Source: Pseudomonadota bacterium (GTDB lineage Bacteria > Pseudomonadota > Gammaproteobacteria > Steroidobacterales > Steroidobacteraceae). Taken from it: a stretch of 5,936 nt of DNA. How positions within the stretch are numbered: the stretch's first letter is position 1; every line of letters starts with the position of its first letter. The stretch lies in contig JAEWBG010000102.1 of NCBI GenBank assembly GCA_023391335.1, forward strand, positions 1 to 5,936. Direction: 5' to 3'. Position numbers and translations under genes: made by a program. Of the stretch, positions 1 to 5,918 are shown in pieces. The notes beneath the pieces are model-generated. The model was not told the origin of the DNA. It saw only the letters and a program-made list of their open reading frames with translations, and made no database searches.

Positions 1-20
1 GCTCAGCTCGGAAGCTGAGC
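1..20 (-). terminator. Perfect 8-bp hairpin, possible terminator stem
   Basis: Seen: a perfect inverted repeat, GCTCAGCT/AGCTGAGC, with a 4-base loop. Read on the minus strand the loop is TCCG, which fits the stable UNCG tetraloop class. It lies about 100 nt after the stop of the minus-strand gene ending at 121. Inference: it could be that gene's intrinsic terminator. The T-tract needed to prove this would lie left of base 1 and is not visible. It could equally belong to a neighbouring gene or repeat. Confidence 0.35.
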
Positions 21-120
21 GAACGCCGGGAGCGGACACTGCGCCGACTTGAGCTGGGGTCGGGTCGAGACTCATAAGATAAGTGTAGCCGCCCATCCGA
101 GTACTCACTGTGACTTCCTG

Positions 121-777
121 CTAAAACTTGTCCGGGAACTGCTTCGCGATGCCCGCACCCAGCGCGTCCGCGATCACGTACATGTGATTCTTCATCGCAT
201 CCCACGTCTTGGCTTCGCTCGCCCAATCTTTCGCTGCGATCTGCTGGTTCTGTTGCACGTGATGCGCACCGTGCGCGCTCAACAATCCCATCAACGTGTC
301 CTTCGGCAGGTACGGATTCGCGCCGCTCAGGAAGCTCGCGATTTCTCCGGCATTCGACGTCAACTGTTCGATTGCAGTCTTAGCGCCGTTCGCATCCTTG
401 GCAATGGTGGCTTGCGCGTGCGCCTTCACTGCACCGTAGTGCCCGGCGAGTAGTTTGAATAGTTGGTCCGAAGCTGCTTGGCCGTAAAAGGGCGCAATCG
501 CACCCGCAATCTGCTTGGCATTTGCGACCACTTGCTGCTCGGCAAGCTTGGCGTCTGCGGCGTCATTCGCCGCCAGATTCCGCACGACTTCGCGTACCCA
601 GAAGATGTGACCGATCCACAAGTCTCGCAACGCCGCCTGTGTCGCGCTCAATTTGGACGAAACTGCGGTCGCTTGCGTCGCGGCGGCATGCGTATCGGCC
701 GCAAACGCGCTGCCACATGTCGCAACGCACAGGCCTAAGACAATCGCTGATTTCAAGGCTGCTCTTCGTACGGTCAT
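121..777 (-). CDS. Exported helical triple-repeat protein of unknown function
   Basis: A 218-aa protein of unknown function. The start at 777 was chosen over an in-frame ATG at 816 because a GGAG ribosome binding site sits 7 nt before it and the protein then opens with a classic Sec signal: MTVRR, a hydrophobic core (about residues 8-22) and cleavage after AFA at residue 26. There is no lipobox, so the mature protein is probably soluble in the periplasm. Residues 50-217 form three ungapped 56-residue units (50-105, 106-161, 162-217), each predicted to be a pair of helices. Positions held in all three are Leu (50/106/162), Leu (53/109/165), His (57/113/169), Asp (72/128/184) and Ile-Ala (90-91/146-147/202-203). 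The C-terminus, KQFPDKF, and the overall layout resemble, from memory, uncharacterised Bacillus proteins that carry misleading enzyme names. The regularly spaced His residues suggest metal or cofactor binding, which is inference. It probably has its own promoter, since 359 bp separate it from the halogenase. Confidence 0.85.
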   Translation of the reverse strand: MTVRRAALKSAIVLGLCVATCGSAFAADTHAAATQATAVSSKLSATQAALRDLWIGHIFWVREVVRNLAANDAADAKLAEQQVVANAKQIAGAIAPFYGQAASDQLFKLLAGHYGAVKAHAQATIAKDANGAKTAIEQLTSNAGEIASFLSGANPYLPKDTLMGLLSAHGAHHVQQNQQIAAKDWASEAKTWDAMKNHMYVIADALGAGIAKQFPDKF

Positions 778-784
778 CGCTATT

Positions 785-788
785 CTCC
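785..788 (-). promoter_or_regulatory. Shine-Dalgarno site that fixes the start at 777
   Basis: On the minus strand GGAG lies 7 nt before the ATG at 777. This supports the shorter reading frame over the upstream in-frame ATG at 816, which would put 13 residues ahead of the signal peptide. Confidence 0.6.
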
Positions 789-851
789 GGTTTGACGATG
801 TACGCGAAGCAAACACACGTTGCGTTTCTTGGCGTACCTATGAGAGATGAC

Positions 852-876
852 GGAACCGGTTCCCGCGAGGTTCCCG
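852..876 (-). promoter_or_regulatory. Candidate control site: GGAACC palindrome plus repeat
   Basis: Seen: a perfect 12-bp palindrome GGAACCGGTTCC at 852-863, and the octamer GGTTCCCG at 858-865 and again at 869-876, exactly 11 bp (one helical turn) apart. The cluster lies 75-99 nt upstream of the exported-protein ATG. Inference: it could be a dimeric-repressor operator. Alternatively, the two minus-strand GGAAC motifs (870-874 and 859-863) could be -35 elements of an extracytoplasmic-function sigma factor promoter. The first is followed 18 nt later by GTC, one base longer than the usual spacing, so that reading is weak. Confidence 0.3.
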
Positions 877-888
877 GGAGCGGCGTAC

Positions 889-923
889 GTGATGGAGTGA
901 TGAGTGATGCAGTGATGGAGTGA
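889..923. repeat. Short direct repeat GTGATGGAGTGA
   Basis: The 12-mer GTGATGGAGTGA occurs at 889-900 and 912-923, with a related GTGATG between them. The tract is built from GTGATG/GAGTGA words and looks like a small slippage-type repeat. No function can be assigned. Confidence 0.5.
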
Positions 924-1104
924 ATGCGCCCGACGGCGCGTGAAGGGCGTTACGTCAAGTGCGATTACACCGCACCCGTTCTCACGAGACCCTCATATCA
1001 CCGGTGTTGCTTGAATGATGAACAACTGAGCAACTGAAGGCTCTTAGTTCAGGCATGCACGTCGAACGCACTCGTACCCGCGCCGTTCACGCGCAGCTTT
1101 TCAC

Positions 1105-1120
1105 GCGAGCGGGTGCTCGC
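1105..1120. other. 6-bp hairpin 17 bp after the halogenase stop
   Basis: Seen: GCGAGC and GCTCGC arms flank a GGGT loop. On the minus strand the hairpin follows the halogenase stop but has no T-tract after it, so it is not a convincing intrinsic terminator. It could protect the transcript 3' end. TTCACGCG occurs twice beside it (1086-1093 and 1100-1107), and its reverse complement occurs at 937-944. Confidence 0.3.
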
Positions 1121-1136
1121 TTTCACTTCATCACGT

Positions 1137-2636
1137 CTATCCACAATGCCTGCGAATGAATTCGGCATGCGTCGGCGCAGCGGCGGTGGCGTTCGCAATG
1201 GCGCGCCGCATTTCGCTCAAGTGATGTCGCAACTCGGAGAGATCGAAGTAATCCGCCAAGCGATCGTAGGAGTCGGGCAGCCAATTGAACCCTGCATACA
1301 TCGACAACCAACTCGGATCCTGAAACGTCTCCCACTCGTAGCGAACGAAGTAGCCACGGGCGCGGAAGAGTCGCACCTTGTATTCGAGCGGCTCGGGCAT
1401 GGTGATCTGCTTGCACTCGCGCCAGAACGCAGAGTCCTCACGCGAGTTCGCTTTGTAGTGCAAGATTAGAAAATCGCGAATGCGCTCGAACTCAAGTCGC
1501 GTACACCGGTTGTACTCATCACGCAGAGCTGGATCGAACGTTCGATCCGGAAACAACCGCCTGAGCTTCTCGATGCCCGTTTCGACGAGCGAGATGCTCG
1601 TGGACTCAAGAGGTTCGATGAAGCCGCTCGCGAGACCTAGCGACACGACATTCTTGCTCCACGCCCGCTTGCGAATGCCGGTCGTAAAGCGCAGCAAATT
1701 CGGTTCCGCAAGCACTTCGCCTTCCAAATTGGAACGCAACGTCGCGACGGCTTCATCATCGCTGATGAAGCGGCTGCAATATACGTAGCCATTTCCCATC
1801 CGATGTTGCAGCGGGATGCGCCACTGCCAACCGGATGCAAGTGCAGTCGCACGCGTATACGGCGTCGGCTCGCTGGTACTTTCACAAGGTATCGCCACGG
1901 CTCGATCGCACGGCAGCGAATGCGTCCAATCTTCATAGCCGGTTTGCAGCGCTCCTTCGATCAACAGGCCACGAAAGCCCGTGCAATCGATGAAGAGATC
2001 GCCTTCCAGGCGCACACCATCCTCAAGTCGTAGTGCATCGACAAAGCCATCCAACGGACGCAAATCCACGCCCACGACTTTGCGATCGATGCGCCGCACG
2101 CCTCGATCAAGCGAGTAGTTGCGCAGGTAGCGCGCGAATAGGGACGCATCGAAGTGCAGCGCCCAATCGAATACGGAAAGCGGCGACGTCGGATTCGCGT
2201 GAGGTCGCGTGAAGCGGTTAGCGCGCATCAAACTCACTGCAAGCGAATACAGCCCGAGATCGGCGTCATCGCCATGCTGTCGAACTCTGAGCCAATACTG
2301 ATGGAACGGCACCTCGCGAGTCGGCGCGCCGTACAGACCGAACGGATGGAAGAAACTTTTGCCGGGCTGCGACCAATCCTTGAATTCGATGCCGAGTTTG
2401 CAGGTTGCCTGCGTAGCGCGCATCAAATCGAATTCATCGATACCAAGCGCGCGGTAGTAGTCGCGAATGGCTGGGATCGTCGCCTCGCCCACACCGATCG
2501 TTGGAATGTCGGTCGATTCGACGACCGTGATTGCGAGATCCTGTTTCGCAAAGTGATGGGCGAAACTTGCGGCAGCCATCCAGCCGGCGGTCCCGCCTCC
2601 GACGATGATCAATTGCCTGATGCGAAGGTCGTTCAT
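1137..2636 (-). CDS. Flavin-dependent halogenase, tryptophan-halogenase family
   Basis: A 499-aa cytoplasmic FAD enzyme of the tryptophan halogenase family (Pfam Trp_halogenase), close in length to the family. It opens with an FAD-binding beta strand and GGGTAGW (residues 13-19), followed by the family motif GVGEATIP (48-55). Lys80 in ATCKLGIEF corresponds to the catalytic lysine (Lys79 in PrnA) that guides HOX or forms the chloramine. Glu344 in EPLEST matches the PrnA active-site glutamate. The halogenase signature WxWxIP is intact as WQWRIP (270-275). All key residues are therefore present, and a working enzyme using FADH2, O2 and halide is likely. No flavin reductase is encoded in the window. 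No better in-frame upstream start was found, and the FAD fold begins right after this ATG. There is no good Shine-Dalgarno site: a terminator T-tract occupies its place. Family members beside TonB receptors in Xanthomonas, Brevundimonas and relatives act on indoles or unknown compounds. Free tryptophan is therefore not assumed as the substrate. Confidence 0.93.
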   Translation of the reverse strand: MNDLRIRQLIIVGGGTAGWMAAASFAHHFAKQDLAITVVESTDIPTIGVGEATIPAIRDYYRALGIDEFDLMRATQATCKLGIEFKDWSQPGKSFFHPFGLYGAPTREVPFHQYWLRVRQHGDDADLGLYSLAVSLMRANRFTRPHANPTSPLSVFDWALHFDASLFARYLRNYSLDRGVRRIDRKVVGVDLRPLDGFVDALRLEDGVRLEGDLFIDCTGFRGLLIEGALQTGYEDWTHSLPCDRAVAIPCESTSEPTPYTRATALASGWQWRIPLQHRMGNGYVYCSRFISDDEAVATLRSNLEGEVLAEPNLLRFTTGIRKRAWSKNVVSLGLASGFIEPLESTSISLVETGIEKLRRLFPDRTFDPALRDEYNRCTRLEFERIRDFLILHYKANSREDSAFWRECKQITMPEPLEYKVRLFRARGYFVRYEWETFQDPSWLSMYAGFNWLPDSYDRLADYFDLSELRHHLSEMRRAIANATAAAPTHAEFIRRHCG

Positions 2637-2641
2637 GGAAG

Positions 2642-2687
2642 AAAAACCGCCACAGAGAAGCGCGGGGGAACGTGCTCTCTGCGGCGG
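2642..2687 (-). terminator. Intrinsic terminator or attenuator between receptor and halogenase
   Basis: On the minus strand CCGCCGCAGAGA (2687-2676) pairs with TCTCTGTGGCGG (2658-2647): 12 bp with a single G-U wobble. The inner part of the loop can add a few more pairs. TTTTT (2646-2642) follows directly. The stem begins 58 nt after the receptor stop, a normal place for a rho-independent terminator, yet the T-tract ends only five bases before the halogenase ATG. On the plus strand the stem has an A-C mismatch and no T-tract, so the direction is clear. A second copy of the 5' arm, CCGCCGCAG, lies just upstream at 2697-2689 and could compete for the 3' arm. Inference: it terminates most receptor transcripts and lets the halogenase be made by read-through. 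Confidence 0.75.
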
Positions 2688-2745
2688 CCTGCGGCGGGAC
2701 GTTATCTCGCCGCATCCCCCTACTTCGAAGGGCCCAAAAATAGGG

Positions 2746-5706
2746 CTAGAAGTGACCGCGGACGCCCAAGATGAAGCGGCGCTCGTATTGCTGCTGGTAC
2801 GCCGGCTGATCTTCCCACTGGAAGTAGTAGTTCTCGTACTCGTCAGTGAGATTCAGACCTTGCAAGTACACCGTGAACATCGGATTGATGTCGTAGCTCA
2901 CGGACGCATCCACGTACTCAGTCGGCGATTGGTACAACGTGAGACCCTCCGTGGACCACACTTGGTTCAATCCTGCAGCACGCTTGCTGCGGCGATTGAG
3001 GGCGACGCGCGCTTGGAACTTGTCGGTTTCGTACCAGAGCGCCAAGTTCGCCTGCACTTTCGAGTTATCCAAGAAAGGAACGGTCTCGCCGTTCAAATCC
3101 TTGTTGCCCGAGTCTGATGGCGAATAGGTGTAGTTCGCGTCGATGCCGAAGTGCGACCAGAAGCCCGGCAATTCGAGAAACGCGTGCTTCACACCGATTT
3201 CTGCGCCATCGATCGAGCCGCCTTCGCCTTGCACGTTGATGCCGACGGGAACGGTGCGTCGAACCACGCCGTCTTGATCCGGCAGCGCCATGTCCACCGA
3301 CGAACGCGCGATGAAGCTCTTGATGTCGATATGGAAGAGTGCGAACGACATCAACGTGTGATCCGTGGGATACCACTCGAGCGATGCGTCGTAGTTCGAT
3401 GAGCGCCACGGATCCAACTCAGGATTGCCGTCCTGATTCGCACCGATCACATCGAATCGACCTCCGGCGGCATTGTTGATCGCGTAGGACGGATTGAGCG
3501 CTCCGCCCCACTGCTGCAGATCCAGCAACGTCATGGTCTTCGTGTAGGCGACACGGAATTTCAAGTCATCGAGAAGATCGAACGAGAAGTTCACGCGCGG
3601 CAGAAAATCCGTGAAGTCGCGGCTGGTGACGATATCGCCAGCGTCGAGATTCGCAGCACCGTACGGCTGCGGAATGCCGACGAGGTTCTGCGTCACATCC
3701 AAGTTCGTGCGAACGTATTGGAAGCCGACGTTGCCTTGATACGGCCGGTCGCCGCCGCCGACATTCGCTTGGACGAAGAACGTTGTCTGATCGAGATCAA
3801 CTTTGAACGACTGACCCGGATTGCTGACCTTCACGTTCCCAGGGAACAGCGAATCGTGGAATGCCTTCGGGTTGTCCATCGCTTTCGGATCGAGCGTGTA
3901 AATCGGCGGCAATCCTTGAGCGTTGCCGTAATCCGTGATCTGGATGACATCGTTGCCGAAGGATGAAAGCGGCATGCGGCCGAGTGCAGTGTAGTAATCC
4001 ACACCGCTCGGTGTCGCACCCAAGTTGTCGCCCGCAGTGCACGCACCGGGGATGCCGCCGCCGTCCAAGCGCACGTCGGTCGCCTTCCATTTCACCAAGC
4101 ATCCCGAACCGTTGCTTGCAGCGCTGCTGTAGAACGGCGCGAGATAGTCGTATCCAAGCTGCTTCGCCGAGCGCTCGCCGTACCGCACGCCCGCTTCGAG
4201 AGCGAAGCTGTCGTTGAACTCGTACTTGCCGTCGAGACGGAACACATCCATGTCCGATTCGCGATCGAAATTGTTTTCTGACGAAAGTGCACCGATGGAG
4301 TAAGCGTTTACATCAGAGACGATCGCCGGAATGTCCGAGAAGCGCACATGCTTGCCGCTGTAATCGGCAATGATGCGTTGATTGCCGACATATCCGTTCG
4401 GATACGGATTCTGATAGCCGCCTGGATAGTACGGATAGTTGCCCGCGTATCCATTCGCAGCATCGGCGCCGACATGCGCGAGCCATTGATCGCCGTTCGC
4501 CAAGTCGATGTCGGCATAGCTGTTGACGCTGTCGTTGTTCGCTTTGCCATAGATCGCGCGGAAGCCGCCCGTGAAAGGCCCGCCGTTGTCGAAGCGCAGT
4601 TCCAGATTCACGTTGGTCGAATCCGAATCCGTGCGCTGCATTTGCGAGTACGACTTCAAGCGCAGCGTGTTCAGATCGTAGATCTGCGTCGTGTTGATCT
4701 CACCGCCGACGTTTGCACCGGTATCGCGGCTTTGCAGCGGCGTGAACCAGGTCCAGTTCTGCCATTTGATCTCGCCGACGACGCCAGCCGTGCGCACGTA
4801 CTGTGTTTGATCGGTGTAGAAGGCATCGGCCGTCAGGTTCAACGCATCCGTGACACGGACTTGGAAGGATGCGTTCAGGCCCAAACGATCGCGTTCGGTG
4901 AAACGGTTGTACGCAGTGTGGCCTTCGAAGGAAATGAAACGGTCGTTGGTGTCGCCGTCGTTGTTGACGTCGCCATCGGGGTCGACCCAGCCAGAGCCTT
5001 CGTTCGGCAGGCCAGTCCAACCGGGATCCGCTTCCAAACCGTTGTAGTAGTTCGCAAGGTTTACATTCGAATACGCGGCTGAAAACAGCGCACCGAACTT
5101 ATCGTTGCTCCAAGCGACCAACCCGTTGGCTTGCGGATCGAAGTCTTCCGCGCCACTGCCGTACGTCGTTTCGGCGGCCACGGATCCGGTGAAACCTTTG
5201 GGTAGATCGAATGGGCGGCGGGTCTTTAGATTGACCGTGCCGGTCAGACCGCTGTTGACGAGATCTGCGCTGCCGGTCTTGAAGACTTCTACGCCGGAGA
5301 AGAGCTGCGATGGAATGTCGCCGAAATTCGGCTGAACGGTCGTAGTGGAATTCGCACCCAAATACTGCTCGCCATTGAGCAGCGTGGTGACCTGCGGCAA
5401 ACCGCGAATCGCGACTTGTGCGCCTTCGCCCGCGTCGCGGCGAATTTGCACGCCGGGAATGCGTTGGAGCGAATCGGAGATCGTGACGTCGGGCAGCTTG
5501 CCGATGTCCTCAGCGGAAATTGCGTCGACGATCTGTTGCGAATCCCGCTTGGTTTCGATCGCCGCCTGCTGCGAAGCGCGCAGACCGGTGACGACGATCT
5601 CCTCAACGTCATCGCTCGCCCCAGCTGCGGCGTAGGTACTCACCGTGGCCAGGGCCGATGCGGCAAGCGCGGACGCCTGCGCGAACTTACGAGTTCTCAT
5701 CTTCAT
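2746..5706 (-). CDS. TonB-dependent outer-membrane receptor, Xanthomonas/Caulobacter type
   Basis: A 986-aa outer-membrane active transporter driven by TonB-ExbB-ExbD. It has a signal peptide (about 1-30, cleavage near AAAGA/S), a TonB box in DVEEIVVTG (33-41), a plug domain (about 55-165) with DAISAEDIGKLPD, SLQRIPGVQI and GTVNLKTRRP, then a long beta-barrel ending in RGHF, whose terminal Phe is the BAM recognition signal. The plug wording matches the Xanthomonas/Caulobacter receptor family (TIGR01782), many members of which import carbohydrates or other large organic nutrients. There is no N-terminal STN signalling domain, so control through a FecR/FecI-type partner is unlikely. Large loops carry an Asp-rich segment (242-255), a Tyr/Pro/Gly-rich segment (419-442) and two cysteines (536, 556) that could form a disulfide. 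The ATG at 5706 has GAGGGG 6 nt upstream; an ATG two codons later is spaced less well. The halogenase follows after 109 nt. The substrate cannot be read from the sequence. Confidence 0.95.
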   Translation of the reverse strand: MKMRTRKFAQASALAASALATVSTYAAAGASDDVEEIVVTGLRASQQAAIETKRDSQQIVDAISAEDIGKLPDVTISDSLQRIPGVQIRRDAGEGAQVAIRGLPQVTTLLNGEQYLGANSTTTVQPNFGDIPSQLFSGVEVFKTGSADLVNSGLTGTVNLKTRRPFDLPKGFTGSVAAETTYGSGAEDFDPQANGLVAWSNDKFGALFSAAYSNVNLANYYNGLEADPGWTGLPNEGSGWVDPDGDVNNDGDTNDRFISFEGHTAYNRFTERDRLGLNASFQVRVTDALNLTADAFYTDQTQYVRTAGVVGEIKWQNWTWFTPLQSRDTGANVGGEINTTQIYDLNTLRLKSYSQMQRTDSDSTNVNLELRFDNGGPFTGGFRAIYGKANNDSVNSYADIDLANGDQWLAHVGADAANGYAGNYPYYPGGYQNPYPNGYVGNQRIIADYSGKHVRFSDIPAIVSDVNAYSIGALSSENNFDRESDMDVFRLDGKYEFNDSFALEAGVRYGERSAKQLGYDYLAPFYSSAASNGSGCLVKWKATDVRLDGGGIPGACTAGDNLGATPSGVDYYTALGRMPLSSFGNDVIQITDYGNAQGLPPIYTLDPKAMDNPKAFHDSLFPGNVKVSNPGQSFKVDLDQTTFFVQANVGGGDRPYQGNVGFQYVRTNLDVTQNLVGIPQPYGAANLDAGDIVTSRDFTDFLPRVNFSFDLLDDLKFRVAYTKTMTLLDLQQWGGALNPSYAINNAAGGRFDVIGANQDGNPELDPWRSSNYDASLEWYPTDHTLMSFALFHIDIKSFIARSSVDMALPDQDGVVRRTVPVGINVQGEGGSIDGAEIGVKHAFLELPGFWSHFGIDANYTYSPSDSGNKDLNGETVPFLDNSKVQANLALWYETDKFQARVALNRRSKRAAGLNQVWSTEGLTLYQSPTEYVDASVSYDINPMFTVYLQGLNLTDEYENYYFQWEDQPAYQQQYERRFILGVRGHF

Positions 5707-5712
5707 GCAAAT

Positions 5713-5718
5713 CCCCTC
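5713..5718 (-). promoter_or_regulatory. Shine-Dalgarno site of the receptor gene
   Basis: GAGGGG on the minus strand lies 6 nt before the ATG at 5706. This is a strong, well-spaced site, and it contrasts with the missing site before the halogenase. It begins 6 nt after the large palindrome at 5725-5740, so leader folding could affect access to it. Confidence 0.65.
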
Positions 5719-5724
5719 TATCGA

Positions 5725-5759
5725 ATCCGGCGCGCCGGATGGCGGCGCCGCCGCATCCG
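5725..5759 (-). promoter_or_regulatory. Adjacent palindromes in the receptor mRNA leader
   Basis: Two perfect palindromes abut: ATCCGGCGCGCCGGAT (5725-5740) and GGCGGCGCCGCC (5741-5752). On the minus-strand RNA, CGGAT (5759-5755) can also pair with ATCCG (5740-5736), enclosing the second palindrome and breaking the first, so two mutually exclusive folds are possible. Both lie between the predicted promoter and the ribosome binding site. Inference: an operator for a dimeric repressor, or an RNA element that tunes translation. No known riboswitch class was recognised. Confidence 0.4.
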
Positions 5760-5804
5760 TTGTTCTGTGGCTTGAATCGCACGCGCAAGGCGTGTTGCGG
5801 GCGA

Positions 5805-5834
5805 ATCTTGCTGCTGCGCCCCGCAGGCTGTCAA
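5805..5834 (-). promoter_or_regulatory. Candidate sigma-70 promoter of the receptor gene
   Basis: Minus strand: a perfect -35 box, TTGACA (5834-5829), an 18-nt spacer, then CAAGAT (5810-5805), which matches only three of six -10 positions. The stretch just upstream (about 5835-5880) is distinctly AT-rich and could act as an UP element or hold operators. Transcription from here would give a leader of roughly 90 nt. The weak -10 suggests dependence on an activator. This is inference from sequence alone. Confidence 0.4.
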
Positions 5835-5867
5835 TAAATTCTTCTATTTGATTAACAATTAAGCGAC

Positions 5868-5917
5868 GAAAGATATTTCAGGTTTCTGAATTAGCGGTAT
5901 CACGGCCCATCAGAAAC
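5868..5917. repeat. Overlapping inverted repeats upstream of the receptor promoter
   Basis: Three inverted repeats overlap: GAAA/TTTC (5868-5871 and 5876-5879), TTCAG/CTGAA with a GTTT centre (5877-5890), and GTTTCTGA (5882-5889) with TCAGAAAC (5910-5917) across a 20-nt gap. They lie upstream of the -35 box, where activator or repressor sites are expected. No specific regulator family was recognised. Confidence 0.35.
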
Positions 5918-5918
5918 G

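Larger units (their letters stand above)
778..1136. other. 359-bp intergenic region without a convincing gene
   Basis: This gap separates the halogenase stop from the exported-protein start. No open frame in it has a plausible ribosome binding site and protein-like composition. It contains a GGAACC/GGTTCC cluster (852-876), a 12-bp direct repeat (889-923), a small GC hairpin (GCGCC/GGCGC, 926-939), a palindrome CACCGGTG (999-1006), a tandem CAACTGAG/CAACTGAA pair (1023-1038) and a hairpin (1105-1120). No stem followed by a T-tract was found after the halogenase, so its transcription end is not located. The promoter of the exported-protein gene is expected in the left half of the gap. Confidence 0.6.

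Noticed and set aside
703..717. Lipoprotein signal around Cys21 of the exported protein
   Set aside because: The residues before Cys (VAT) do not fit the lipobox L-[AS]-[GA]-C, and a good AFA signal-peptidase I site follows at residue 26.
778..816. Longer start (ATG at 816) for the exported protein
   Set aside because: It adds 13 residues ahead of a standard signal peptide, whereas the ATG at 777 has GGAG at proper spacing.
889..923. CRISPR-like or iteron-like array
   Set aside because: There are only two full copies of a 12-mer with no uniform spacers and no cas, rep or other replication gene nearby.
953..958. TTGACG as a -35 box for the exported-protein gene
   Set aside because: No acceptable -10 box is found 16-18 nt downstream on the minus strand; that stretch is GC-rich.
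2717..2748. CCCTA/TAGGG inverted repeat right after the receptor stop as a terminator
   Set aside because: The stem is only five pairs with a loop of about 18 nt and no following T-tract. The stem at 2647-2687 is far stronger.
2154..2774. Plus-strand open frame of 206 codons across the halogenase start and the intergenic terminator
   Set aside because: It is antisense to conserved halogenase sequence and runs through the terminator. Its translation shows no domain-like pattern, so it was treated as a shadow.
4348..5082. Plus-strand open frame of 244 codons antisense to the receptor
   Set aside because: It lies fully inside the receptor gene, has an Arg/Val/Ile-biased composition typical of a reverse-strand shadow in GC-rich DNA, and resembles no family I know.
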